DNA from: CAYGAW01 sp964347945
GTDB lineage: Bacteria; Chloroflexota; Anaerolineae; UBA7937; B3-Chlor
NCBI GenBank assembly: GCA_964347945.1
Contig: CAYGAW010000032.1
Coordinates: 1-38,645, forward strand
DNA: 38,645 nt
Reading direction: 5' to 3'
The notes beneath the pieces were generated by a model. That model saw only the letters and a program-made list of their open reading frames with translations. It made no database searches and was not told where the DNA came from. Shown one piece after another: positions 1 through 8,041 of the stretch. The position numbers were made by a program, and so were the translations under genes. The number at the start of each line of letters is the position of its first letter. Position 1 is the stretch's first letter.

Positions 1-61
1 AAGGCGCTGCGGTGCAAAACCGATATCAAACTCGCGCGCCCACCGCCTCGATCGTCATCCT

Positions 62-301
62 TCAGCCACAAGCTCCCCTGATCAGGCACCAGTAGATGGT
101 CGGCGGCAAGAACACTGGCCACAACACCACAGATGGCACCATCCAGAGCGCGGCCATCACTCGCTGACCCCACGACAGGCCAGGAGCCCAGACGGGCATG
201 GGCGGTGGGTCCTCTGGGTCAGCTCGCAGCTGGGCCCATCCTGCCAACAACAACCCAGGGGCCAGATAGATCACGATCGCTATCAGTAGCCACTTACGCA
301 C
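62..301 (-). CDS. Small two-helix membrane protein, unknown function
   Basis: A 79-residue protein with two hydrophobic stretches. The first follows a basic start (VRKWLL, then an Ile/Leu-rich run, about residues 4-22). The second is near residues 45-70, with a Pro/Trp-rich linker between them. I chose the GTG at 299-301 because an AGGGGA ribosome-binding site lies eight bases upstream. The same frame stays open to an ATG at 331 and a TTG at 400, both with poorer sites. A consensus promoter lies upstream at 470-498, which supports a real gene. I do not recognise the family; it may be a small regulated inner-membrane protein. The downstream neighbour is outside the window. Confidence 0.55.
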   Translation of the reverse strand: MRKWLLIAIVIYLAPGLLLAGWAQLRADPEDPPPMPVWAPGLSWGQRVMAALWMVPSVVLWPVFLPPTIYWCLIRGACG

Positions 302-443
302 TACTGCGTCCCCTTCACAGCAGGTGCTCATCCCGCGGGTGAGAGACCGGCCCTTGGCAAGTGCCCTCTCTGAGCTAGAAGCATCGCTTGAGGGATCCAA
401 GCCTAGGTGCTGTCCTCTGGCAGCCGCTCTCTCTGACGTGAAT

Positions 444-460
444 ACATAGATTATCTATGT
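444..460. promoter_or_regulatory. Palindromic operator candidate
   Basis: A perfect inverted repeat with 8-base arms (ACATAGAT / ATCTATGT) around one central T. It begins a few bases downstream of the expected start of transcription from the 470-498 promoter, where a dimeric repressor would block initiation. The site is seen directly; its function is inferred. No regulator gene is adjacent. Confidence 0.45.
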
Positions 461-469
461 ACATCGCCA

Positions 470-498
470 ATTATACTATAGTTTCGGACAATTGTCAA
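470..498 (-). promoter_or_regulatory. Consensus sigma-70 promoter for the 62-301 gene
   Basis: Read on the minus strand this is TTGACA (493-498), a 17-base spacer, then TATAAT (470-475): both hexamers match the consensus exactly. Transcription would start near 463 and run into the small membrane-protein gene, leaving a leader of about 160 bases. The promoter overlaps the last codons of the decayed gene at 476-945. Confidence 0.8.
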
Positions 499-945
499 GT
501 TCGCTGCCGACGCTGGTTTCGCTGCGCAGCGAGCCCTGGAGAACGACGTACAGGACCAAGGCACCAATAGCCAGCAGGATGATGTGAGGAATTGCCTATA
601 CCCGGTGTGCTACGAATGAACCTGGGCGGTCCGCGATCCCGTAACCACGAAGCCCAAACCAACAGTAGACTGGAGGTAGCTGCAAGAGTATCAAGACAGA
701 GTATTCCGCCGCTAGGATCAGCTTGTGGGGCTTGCCCCGTCGAGGCCCCGCCGCCAAGGAAAGGAAGGAAGGCATGATACCCGTCTACAACCTGCGTACA
801 GGGACACCCGGGCCCACAATAGCACAAGATCGTAGAATTCAACCTCGCCTGGGCCGAGAGCACGATAGACAGAGATGTAGACGTATGGAAACCCCAGAGC
901 TATCGCTCCCAAGATTCCTAGAGGTATCGAAGCGATGTTCCTCAT
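476..945 (-). pseudogene. Decayed small membrane-protein gene
   Basis: The first part opens with ATG at 943-945 (MRNIASIPLGILGAIALG, a clear membrane helix) and stays readable to about 790. The reading frame then shifts at an AAGG-type repeat (756-772). In the new frame the text continues through a second helix (LILAAEYSVLILLQLPPVY) to an in-frame TAG near 600, and directly after it through a third helix (IPHIILLAIGALVLYVVL) to a TAG at 476-478. Joined, this is a roughly 155-residue protein with three helices, interrupted by one frameshift and one amber codon. The family is unknown. Sequencing error could explain the frameshift but less easily the stop as well. Confidence 0.45.
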
Positions 946-1126
946 CGAACAGGCCCTGGTATGATAGGTTTGGTGATGCCGGTCCCGGCAAAGCAAAATC
1001 ATCTGTTCGTGGAATACGGAGACGTTCTATGCGCCTAGACCTAGGGCACCACAGTTCCGAGAACCTTCCAAGTGCGCCACAGCCGTGCCTTCGGCACCGC
1101 AGACCGGGCGCAAGCACTCGTCAGAT

Positions 1127-1155
1127 TTGCTGGCAGTGCGCGAAGATGCTATACT
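1127..1155 (+). promoter_or_regulatory. Promoter for the GT2 gene
   Basis: TTGCTG (1127-1132), a 17-base spacer and TATACT (1150-1155). The expected transcription start is near 1162, about 40 bases before the GTG start of the glycosyltransferase. Confidence 0.6.
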
Positions 1156-1200
1156 TCTCGAATTGTTGCCCGAGTGGGCTACAAGTGAGGAGTGCACACA

Positions 1201-2742
1201 GTGCTTGTTCTCAGCATAATCTATTCCCTGACCGCAATCTTGCTAGCGATCTACTCGCTGAACTCACTTGCGCTGGCTTTCCTCTACCTGAGGCACAGGC
1301 GGGAAATGCCATCGGACCCGCCTTTGAGGGACTTCCCCGCGGTAACAGTCCAATTGCCGATCTTCAACGAGGCACACGTCGTAGAGCGCCTGATAGACAG
1401 CGCAGCGCGTCTCAACTACCCACGGGAAAAGCTCCAAATCCAAGTCTTGGATGATTCCACTGACGACACCACACTCCTGGCCCGGCGCAGGATAGCCTAC
1501 TACCGCGCTCAAGGCGCAGACATCGAGCTGATCCATCGTCAAGACAGGAACGATTTCAAGGCGGGAGCGTTGCGAGAGGGCCTCAAGACAGCGAAGGGAG
1601 AGTTCATCGCCCTCTTCGACGCGGACTTCCTGCCCCCGCGGGAGTTCCTGCTGAAGACCATTCCCCACTTCCGGAAGCAGACCCATCTGGGTTTCCTTCA
1701 GACTCGATGGGGACACATCAACGACACCTATTCGTCCCTGACTCGCGCTCAGGCCATCGCACTGGACGGTCATTTTGGTGTGGAGCAGCCAGCGCGCCAC
1801 AGCACGGGTCTTTTCCTTAACTTCAACGGTTCCGGCGGTGTCTGGCGCCGGCAGTGCATCCAGGATGCTGGAGGATGGCAGGGAGACACTCTCTGTGAGG
1901 ACTTGGATCTGAGCTATCGCGCCCAGCTGGCGGGCTGGGAACCCTTGTACCTGATGGATGTCGTCTGCCCCGCGGAGATTCCGCCGCAGATCCACGCCTT
2001 CAAGCGGCAGCAAGCTCGCTGGGCCAGAGGCTCCATCGCGTGCGCCATCAAGCTGTGGCGTCCCATTCTCAGGGCGCCCGCCTCGTTTTGCAAACGGGCC
2101 CACGGTCTGATACACCTGACCGGCTATCTAGTCCATCCCTTGATGCTGGTCATACTACTGCTGTCGGTGCCGCTCATCCTCCTACGACAGCCGGTGGCCT
2201 TTCCACTTACTTATCTGAGTCTCGCCAGCCTGGGCCCGCCGGTCCTCTACGCGCTGGGGCAACGGAGCCTCTATCCCGACTGGGTCAGACGGATGCGATA
2301 TTTCCCTCTCCTGGTTCTTCTGGGCACCGGCTTGGCGGTCAGCAACACTAGGGCCATCTATGAGGAATTCAGGGGCAAGCAAGCCAGCTTCGGCCGGACT
2401 CCCAAGTTTCGGCTGGAGCAGCGCCCAGACAATTGGAGCAGGAGCAGATACGCCCTGCCCTTTGACTGGATCTCCATTGGCGAGTTGCTGGCGGCATTGT
2501 ACGCTATCCTGGGAATCGCCATCGCCTTATACCAGGGTAACTACTTCGCCATCCCCTTCCTCACCCTCTACGTCCTGGGGTTTGGCTACGTGGCCTCTCT
2601 CACTCTGTTCCATTCCGCGTACAGTTGGACCCGGGGAAGAGTTCCCGCCAGCAGGCTAGACGGCTCTACAGCCAGGCAGGCCTATCCCGCCTGGCGGGGG
2701 CAGAGGATCTGGCGCTCGCGCAAGAGCCCAGAGAGATCATGA
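1201..2742 (+). CDS. Cellulose-synthase-like GT2 glycosyltransferase
   Basis: An inner-membrane processive glycosyltransferase that probably polymerises a beta-linked polysaccharide from a nucleotide sugar. An N-terminal helix (about 2-28) precedes the GT2 domain. The family's D,D,D,QxxRW signature is complete: DDSTDD near 84, DAD at 140-142, CED at 232-234 and QQARW at 270-274. Several C-terminal helices (about 300-350, 370-390, 425-475) would form the export channel. The GTG at 1201 is preferred over the GTG at 1192 because GAGGAG lies eight bases upstream of it. The length (513 residues) matches bacterial CesA-like and mannan-synthase-like enzymes. No PilZ domain or BcsB partner is adjacent, so the product cannot be named. 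Confidence 0.85.
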   Translation: MLVLSIIYSLTAILLAIYSLNSLALAFLYLRHRREMPSDPPLRDFPAVTVQLPIFNEAHVVERLIDSAARLNYPREKLQIQVLDDSTDDTTLLARRRIAYYRAQGADIELIHRQDRNDFKAGALREGLKTAKGEFIALFDADFLPPREFLLKTIPHFRKQTHLGFLQTRWGHINDTYSSLTRAQAIALDGHFGVEQPARHSTGLFLNFNGSGGVWRRQCIQDAGGWQGDTLCEDLDLSYRAQLAGWEPLYLMDVVCPAEIPPQIHAFKRQQARWARGSIACAIKLWRPILRAPASFCKRAHGLIHLTGYLVHPLMLVILLLSVPLILLRQPVAFPLTYLSLASLGPPVLYALGQRSLYPDWVRRMRYFPLLVLLGTGLAVSNTRAIYEEFRGKQASFGRTPKFRLEQRPDNWSRSRYALPFDWISIGELLAALYAILGIAIALYQGNYFAIPFLTLYVLGFGYVASLTLFHSAYSWTRGRVPASRLDGSTARQAYPAWRGQRIWRSRKSPERS

Positions 2743-3086
2743 CGAGATCTGATACGCATTACAAGGCACCAGGGTAGACGAGTTCGCCCCCCTGCTGTTG
2801 GTCGGGAGCCACCCAGCAGATCCAGCGGATAGTCCCAGCCTCCCAGGATGGCCCCCGCTGGCGGCGCATCGGCGCACGGAAGGCCAGTACGCCACCTTGG
2901 CCCCGACCGCGAACCTCCTCCTGCCCATGATGTCCTTGGGCCGCGCGGAGCGATTCCTCCCACATCCGCCTGAATCCGACGCGCTGCTCGAACTGCGACG
3001 CTGCGCACGGCGAGTGCCTCGGGAATATCGTCGTGGTCCCGAATGCAAATGATAGAGAATCGCCTCGCTCCGCGCTCCGCCCAGGA
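2743..3086. other. Intergenic stretch with no supported gene
   Basis: About 340 GC-rich bases between two glycosyltransferase genes. Open frames exist on both strands (for example 2798-3052 plus and 2759-3097 minus), but none has a good ribosome-binding site, a recognisable domain or convincing residue composition. It could be a decayed gene; I see nothing definite. Confidence 0.4.
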
Positions 3087-3115
3087 CTGACTACCAAAGC
3101 CCTGTGGTCTATGAT
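3087..3115 (+). promoter_or_regulatory. Probable promoter for the GT2-methyltransferase gene
   Basis: CTGACT (3087-3092), a 17-base spacer and TATGAT (3110-3115). Transcription would begin near 3122. That makes in-frame start codons before this point impossible for this transcript and favours the ATG at 3164. Confidence 0.5.
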
Positions 3116-3163
3116 ATCATTGTTATGTCTCGCGTACGATGCTTCGCATCCAGGAATCCTCCG

Positions 3164-4432
3164 ATGCAGATGAGCATAGTCATCCCCGCCATCAACGAGG
3201 GGAACAATCTCCGGATGCTTCTACCACGCCTCCACCGGGTTGTCTTGGACCTGCAAATGCAGGGACACGAGACCATCGTGGTCGATGGCGGATCTACAGA
3301 TGACACGTCAGAGGTCGCGAGTAGCCTGGGCGCAAGGACCATAGGTCAGGAGGAGCCAGGCTATGGCGGGGCGCTGAAGGCTGGCTTCCAGGCGGCCAAA
3401 GGCGAATACATCCTGACCCTCGACGCCGATCTATCCCACGATCCTGATTTCATCAGGGCCATGTGGGAGGCAAGGCGAGAAGCAGAGGTCATCGTCGCCT
3501 CGCGATATGTGCCAGAGGGCTCGGCCCAAATGCCCATGGTCCGCAAGGTACTCAGCATCATCCTCAACAGGTTCTTTACCAAGGGGCTCTCGCTGCCCCT
3601 GCACGACATCTCCAGCGGCTTCCGTCTGTACCGTTCGTCAGCACTCAAGGACATGCCCATCGAAAGCATCGACTTCGATGTCCTGGAGGAGATCCTCATC
3701 CGCTGTTACGCCCGAGGGTGGAGGATCAAGGAGATTCCCTTTCGATACATGCCCAGACAGGAGGGGGATTCTCACATCAGCCTGCTCAGATTCGGCCTTG
3801 CCTATCTGTGGACCTTCCGGCGCATGTGGGAGTTGAGGAACTCGATCCTCTGCGCGGATTACGATGACCGTGCGTATGATAGCCGCATTCCGCCACAGAG
3901 GTACTGGCAGCGAAAGAGGCACGACATAGTAACGGAGTTCGCCGCTGGCGCAGGCTCATGTCTCGACATCGGCTGCGGTTCGAGCAGGATGCTCTCCAGC
4001 CTGGACACAGTGACAGGAGTTGACATTCTTCTCAGGAAACTCAGGTGGGCAAGGAAGTACGGCAAACCCCTGGTCAACGCTTCCATCTTCGATCTACCGT
4101 TCAGCGACGCAGCTTTCGATTGTGTGATTTGCTCCGAGGTGATAGAGCACATCCCGGCTGGCGACGAGTCCTTTCTGGAGATGCGGCGCGTCCTGAATGA
4201 TGGAGGCCGTTTGATTCTGGGGACGCCCGATTATGGCAGGTGGTCTTGGCGCATCATTGAGGGCCTATACCACCGACTGATACCCGGCGGGTATGCCGAT
4301 GAGCACATAACGCCATACAATAGGGATGACCTTGTGCGTTGCATGGAGGAGTTCGGTTTCGTGCTACTGGAGACGAGGTATGTGCTCGCTTCAGAGATGA
4401 TCTTGCTCTTCCGCAAAGTGGAGGCCGCCTAG
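3164..4432 (+). CDS. GT2 glycosyltransferase fused to SAM methyltransferase
   Basis: A two-domain soluble protein of 422 residues. The N-terminal part is a GT2 transferase like dolichol/polyprenol-phosphate mannose synthase: MSIVIPAINEGNN start, DGGSTDD at 41-47, DAD at 87-89 and a SGFRLY segment near 150. It probably moves a sugar from a nucleotide donor to a lipid phosphate. The C-terminal part, from about residue 260, is a class I methyltransferase with LDIGCG at 267-272, an acidic GVD strand end, and an EVIEHIP motif typical of the Methyltransf_11 group. The C-terminal helices found in some synthases are absent. The ATG at 3164 has AGGA eight bases upstream. It sits between a polysaccharide GT2 and a metabolic operon. 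Confidence 0.85.
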   Translation: MQMSIVIPAINEGNNLRMLLPRLHRVVLDLQMQGHETIVVDGGSTDDTSEVASSLGARTIGQEEPGYGGALKAGFQAAKGEYILTLDADLSHDPDFIRAMWEARREAEVIVASRYVPEGSAQMPMVRKVLSIILNRFFTKGLSLPLHDISSGFRLYRSSALKDMPIESIDFDVLEEILIRCYARGWRIKEIPFRYMPRQEGDSHISLLRFGLAYLWTFRRMWELRNSILCADYDDRAYDSRIPPQRYWQRKRHDIVTEFAAGAGSCLDIGCGSSRMLSSLDTVTGVDILLRKLRWARKYGKPLVNASIFDLPFSDAAFDCVICSEVIEHIPAGDESFLEMRRVLNDGGRLILGTPDYGRWSWRIIEGLYHRLIPGGYADEHITPYNRDDLVRCMEEFGFVLLETRYVLASEMILLFRKVEAA

Positions 4433-4508
4433 TGGCCGGTGTGGGTCCTTGGCGTTAGCTGCAAGGCGCTGAGCCCACGAGGTTTGGAAGTGGAGGAGAA
4501 CGCAAGAA

Positions 4509-6599
4509 GTGCTTGAAGCTTTCTACTGTCCCGCTTCCGTGGCCGTTGTCGGAGCGTCTCACGACGAGGGGAAACTTGGTCACGCCGTCCTGAAGAATCT
4601 CCTGGAGAGCGGGTACCAGGGCGAGATCTACCCCATCAACCCCAAGGCCGAGGAAATCCTGGGCCAACGCACATATCCCAGTGTGCTGGCCGTTCGCGGT
4701 AACATAGATCTGGCGGTGATCGTCATACCGGACCGATTCGTAGCCACCGTTCTGGAAGAGTGTGGTCAAAAGGGCGTTGAGGGCGTCATCGTCATCACCG
4801 CAGGTTTCCGCGAGATGGGAGGCGAGGGCATCAAGAAGGAGAATGAGCTGCTCAAGATCGTCCGCCGTTACAACATGCGCATGTTGGGCCCCAACTGCCT
4901 AGGAGTCATTGACACCATCTGCCCCCTTAACGCGACCTTCGCCAGGGGGATGCCTCGCAAAGGTGACATCGCCATGATGTCCCAATCTGGCGCTCTAATG
5001 ATCGCCATCCTCGATTGGGCCCTGGGTGAGGAAGTGGGTTTCTCGCGTTTCGTGAGCTTAGGCAACAAGGCGGACATCGACGAAACGGACCTTCTGCAGC
5101 TGTGGGATGAGGATCCCCACTCCAAAGTCATCGTGGCCTATCTGGAAGGCATCGCCGACGGTGCAAAGTTCATGGAAATCGCGCAGCAGGTTACGAGGGA
5201 CACCCCCATCATCGCCATCAAGGCGGGCACCAGCGACGCTGGGGCCCGTGCCGTCTCCTCGCATACTGGCACGTTGGCAGGCTCAGAGAGAGCGTATGAA
5301 GCCGCCTTCAAGCAAGCAGGGGTAACAAGAGCTGACTCGGTGGAGGAGCTATTCGACTATGCCAACGCCTTCGCCCAGGCACCACCGCTCAAGGGCGATA
5401 ACATCGCCGTGGTCAGCAATGCCGGTGGTGCTGCGATCATGGCTACAGATGCCCTCGATCGGGCGCAACTGCGCCTCGCCTCTCTTGAAGGGGAGACCAT
5501 CGAGGTGTTGCAGGCTCGCCTGCCGCCAGGGTCAAGCGCCCTCAACCCTGTCGACGTGCGAGGTGACGCTGATGAAGAGAGATACAGGTTTGCCCTGGAG
5601 ACCGTGCTACGCGATGAGAACGTGGATGGGGTCATCGCCATCCTTATTCCGCAGGCAGTGACCAAGGTGGCGGAGACCGCCAACGTCATCGCTGATTTGG
5701 TCCACGGGCATGACAAGCCTGTGTTGCCATGCTTCATGGGCCAGCATACCGCCCAAGTCGGCATCCAGATCCTACGCGATCGCAAGATCCCGAACTATCA
5801 CTATCCAGAGCGAGCCGTGGATGCCATGAGGGCCATGGTAGAGCGCTGGCGCTGGCTGGCGCGCCCTGCCGCGAAGCACGAGAAACTCGATGTCCGACGT
5901 GATCAGGTAGAGCATGCACTGGCCGAGGTGCGGGCCGACGGGCGCCTCAAGGTCGGAGATGCTGAGGCAAGGCAGATCATGGAAGCCTACGGCATCACCA
6001 TCCCCCAGGCGCAGCTGGCCGCCAATCCCGATGAAGCAGTCGAAGTAGCGCAGCGAATTGGTTATCCGGTGGTCATGAAGATCGCCTCCCCTGACATACT
6101 CCATAAGACCGACATCGGTGGCGTGAAGCTCAATCTGATGGGAGATGACGACGTCAGAGATACCTTCGACCTGCTGATGTATCGCGCCAGCCGATACATG
6201 CCCCAGGCCGAAGTCTGGGGCGCCCTGGTGCAAGAGATGGTCCCTCAAGGTAAGGAAGTCATCATCGGCATCAACTGTGATCCTCAGTTCGGTCCGATGC
6301 TGCTCCTGGGTCTGGGAGGCATATACGTCGAGGCGCTGAAGGATGTCAGTGTTCGCATCGCTCCGGTGGCCCGGTGGGAGGCCGAGGACATGATCACCGA
6401 GCTCCGGTCCTACCCTTTGCTGCGGGGACTTCGGGGCGAGAAGCCCTCGGATTTGGAGGCCATCGTGGATTGTATGCTGCGTGTCTCCCAGCTGGCGGTG
6501 GATTTCCCCGAGATTGTGGAACTGGACATCAATCCGCTGATGGTTCACGAGGAAGGTAGAGGAGCAGTGGCGATAGACATGCGAATGGTGTTGTCCTGA
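4509..6599 (+). CDS. ADP-forming acetate-CoA ligase, alpha-beta fusion
   Basis: Catalyses acyl-CoA + ADP + phosphate to acid + CoA + ATP, an energy-conserving last step of fermentation. The 696 residues hold the usual fused order: CoA-binding Rossmann domain (1-130, VAVVGAS start), succinyl-CoA-ligase-like domains (about 145-440), and an ATP-grasp domain from about 485 (GYPVVMKIASPDILHKTD). The phospho-acceptor histidine is visible as H252 in SSHTGTLAG. There is no C-terminal GNAT domain, so this is not the Pat lysine acetyltransferase fusion. The GTG start is preceded by GGAGGAG ten bases upstream. It is followed by a DRTGG-type protein, a frequent partner. The substrate could be acetate or a branched or aryl acid. 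Confidence 0.9.
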   Translation: MLEAFYCPASVAVVGASHDEGKLGHAVLKNLLESGYQGEIYPINPKAEEILGQRTYPSVLAVRGNIDLAVIVIPDRFVATVLEECGQKGVEGVIVITAGFREMGGEGIKKENELLKIVRRYNMRMLGPNCLGVIDTICPLNATFARGMPRKGDIAMMSQSGALMIAILDWALGEEVGFSRFVSLGNKADIDETDLLQLWDEDPHSKVIVAYLEGIADGAKFMEIAQQVTRDTPIIAIKAGTSDAGARAVSSHTGTLAGSERAYEAAFKQAGVTRADSVEELFDYANAFAQAPPLKGDNIAVVSNAGGAAIMATDALDRAQLRLASLEGETIEVLQARLPPGSSALNPVDVRGDADEERYRFALETVLRDENVDGVIAILIPQAVTKVAETANVIADLVHGHDKPVLPCFMGQHTAQVGIQILRDRKIPNYHYPERAVDAMRAMVERWRWLARPAAKHEKLDVRRDQVEHALAEVRADGRLKVGDAEARQIMEAYGITIPQAQLAANPDEAVEVAQRIGYPVVMKIASPDILHKTDIGGVKLNLMGDDDVRDTFDLLMYRASRYMPQAEVWGALVQEMVPQGKEVIIGINCDPQFGPMLLLGLGGIYVEALKDVSVRIAPVARWEAEDMITELRSYPLLRGLRGEKPSDLEAIVDCMLRVSQLAVDFPEIVELDINPLMVHEEGRGAVAIDMRMVLS

Positions 6600-6689
6600 G
6601 CACGGGCGAGCAAGCTTCATGATGCGCCGGCTGCACGCAAATCCGGCACCAGATGGATTGGGCATGCAATAGGGAAAAGAGGTCACACA

Positions 6690-7757
6690 ATGGTAGCGCT
6701 ATACGTCGCATCAACAGAAAGCACAGCAGGGAAAACCGCCCTCTGTCTCGGCCTAGGGAGAAAGCTCCAACAAGATGGCTACTCGGTGGGCTACATGAAA
6801 CCCATCAGCCTGACGGCTAGCCGTCTGGAGGGCATGGTAGTTGACGAGGATGTGCAGTTCATCCAAAAAGAGCTTGACCTGCAAGAACCGATCTCCGATC
6901 TGGTGCCCATACCCCTGGACCCCCTTACGGTAGAATCCATCATGAGGAAGCAGAAATGGCTGGACTACCCCAAGATGCTTGTGGAGAGTTACAGACGGGT
7001 TGCGAATGGCAAGGATGTGATGCTGCTGGAAGGTGTGAACCGCCTGAGTGCTGGTGGACTGGTGGGACTTCCGGCCAATGAGGTCTGCAACCTACTGGAT
7101 GCCAAATCCCTGACGGTGATCAGATATACCGGCCTGCTGACTCTGGACCCCGCGTTGTTCTACCGGGGCATACTGGGCGACTCCATGATCGGTGCTGTCA
7201 TGAACAGCGTCCCTCAGCGCCTGATGGACTCCGCACGGGAAATAGCCAAGCCCTACCTCCAGAGAGAAGGCATACTGGTCTATGGCATCCTCCCCGAGGA
7301 AAGATTCCTTATGTCCGTGAGCGTGAATGAGCTGGCGAAGGCTCTGGACGCGGTTATACTCGGCCGCGCTGACAGGAGCGAGGAGTTGGTGGAGAATCTG
7401 ATGGTGGGCGCCATGACTAGCGACATCGCGCTGAGCTACTTCCGCCGCAAACCCAACAAGGCGGTCATCACCGGCGGCGACAGGTCTGATATCCAGCTGG
7501 CAGCTCTGCAAACGTCCACCAAATGTCTCATCCTCACCGGCAACCTGTATCCCCAGGACATGATTCTTGGTGTGGCAGAGGAAACCGGCGTGCCCATCAT
7601 GGTGAGCACACATGATACCTTTACTACCATCGAGATCGTCGAGGGCTTCTTCGGCAAGGGGCGCTTCCAACAAGAGAAGAAGATAGGACGTTTCGAGGAA
7701 CTTCTCAAAGAGCACTTCGATTTCACCAGTCTATATGTCACTCTGGGACTGAGATAG
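6690..7757 (+). CDS. DRTGG-domain phosphotransacetylase-family protein
   Basis: A 355-residue protein with an N-terminal P-loop dethiobiotin-synthetase-like domain (STESTAGKTALCLGLG, residues 8-23, with GYMKP nearby) and a C-terminal DRTGG domain (about 215-320; the hallmark is written GGDRSD here). These match the N-terminal regulatory half of long phosphate acetyltransferases; the catalytic PTA_PTB domain is absent. It lies about 90 bases behind the ADP-forming ligase, on the same strand, with an AAGAGGT ribosome-binding site. Such stand-alone proteins are often annotated as phosphotransacetylase family, but a catalytic role is not supported. I infer a nucleotide-binding regulator of acyl-CoA energy metabolism. 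Confidence 0.8.
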   Translation: MVALYVASTESTAGKTALCLGLGRKLQQDGYSVGYMKPISLTASRLEGMVVDEDVQFIQKELDLQEPISDLVPIPLDPLTVESIMRKQKWLDYPKMLVESYRRVANGKDVMLLEGVNRLSAGGLVGLPANEVCNLLDAKSLTVIRYTGLLTLDPALFYRGILGDSMIGAVMNSVPQRLMDSAREIAKPYLQREGILVYGILPEERFLMSVSVNELAKALDAVILGRADRSEELVENLMVGAMTSDIALSYFRRKPNKAVITGGDRSDIQLAALQTSTKCLILTGNLYPQDMILGVAEETGVPIMVSTHDTFTTIEIVEGFFGKGRFQQEKKIGRFEELLKEHFDFTSLYVTLGLR

Positions 7758-7876
7758 CATAGCTTAGCTAGAACTCTGTCAGCCCTTGCTCTTATGAGTC
7801 GCATAGCATCGCCCCCTATGGGCGTTTCGACGGGCACAAGGACCTATGCTACATATCAAGAAGGAGTTGCGCAGTT

Positions 7877-7969
7877 CGTCGGTCGAGTAGGGCCGTATCG
7901 AGACCAAGAACTGCACCTGCAGGCCACCAAAGCTGGTTTCGATATGGCCTTCGGCCTACTCAACCGACG
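7877..7969. repeat. REPIN-like inverted pair of palindromic repeats
   Basis: Two related palindromes face each other. The right copy (7935-7969) reads GGTTTCGATATGGCC, then CTACTCAACC and GACG. The left copy, read on the minus strand (7877-7905), reads GGTCTCGATACGGCC, CTACTCGACC and GACG. Together they fold into one long hairpin: 4 + 11 base pairs (one mismatch), a 6-base bulge, then 14 continuous pairs around a 29-base loop. It lies in the spacer before enolase. From memory, the motif GGTYTCGATAYG...CTACTCRACC resembles REP elements abundant in some actinobacterial genomes. It could also act as a structured leader or terminator. Confidence 0.65.
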
Positions 7970-8041
7970 GCTTGGTTCTCGACTGGGTAGGGTCTGATCA
8001 AGACATATCACAGAGAGTACCTGGGCGGAAGGAGACTCACC

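Noticed and set aside
1..61. Possible gene end or start at the left edge
   Set aside because: Short open frames exist on both strands (for example a minus frame with REFDIGFAPQR), but the piece is too short to judge.
723..1454. Plus-strand ORF of 243 residues across the upstream region and start of the GT2 gene
   Set aside because: It runs over the antisense side of the decayed membrane gene and into the GT2 gene in another frame; basic, Ser/Pro/Arg-rich composition and no domain.
1264..2115. Minus-strand ORF of 283 residues opposite the GT2 gene
   Set aside because: It is the antisense shadow of a well-supported glycosyltransferase; no ribosome-binding site or motif.
2682..3097. Three overlapping minus-strand ORFs and one plus-strand ORF in the 2743-3163 gap
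   Set aside because: Arg/Gly/Ser-rich text without recognisable domains, and none is preferred over the others. Left as an empty stretch.
5772..6686. Minus-strand ORF of 304 residues opposite the acetate-CoA ligase
   Set aside because: A His/Leu/Gln-rich antisense shadow of the ATP-grasp domain.
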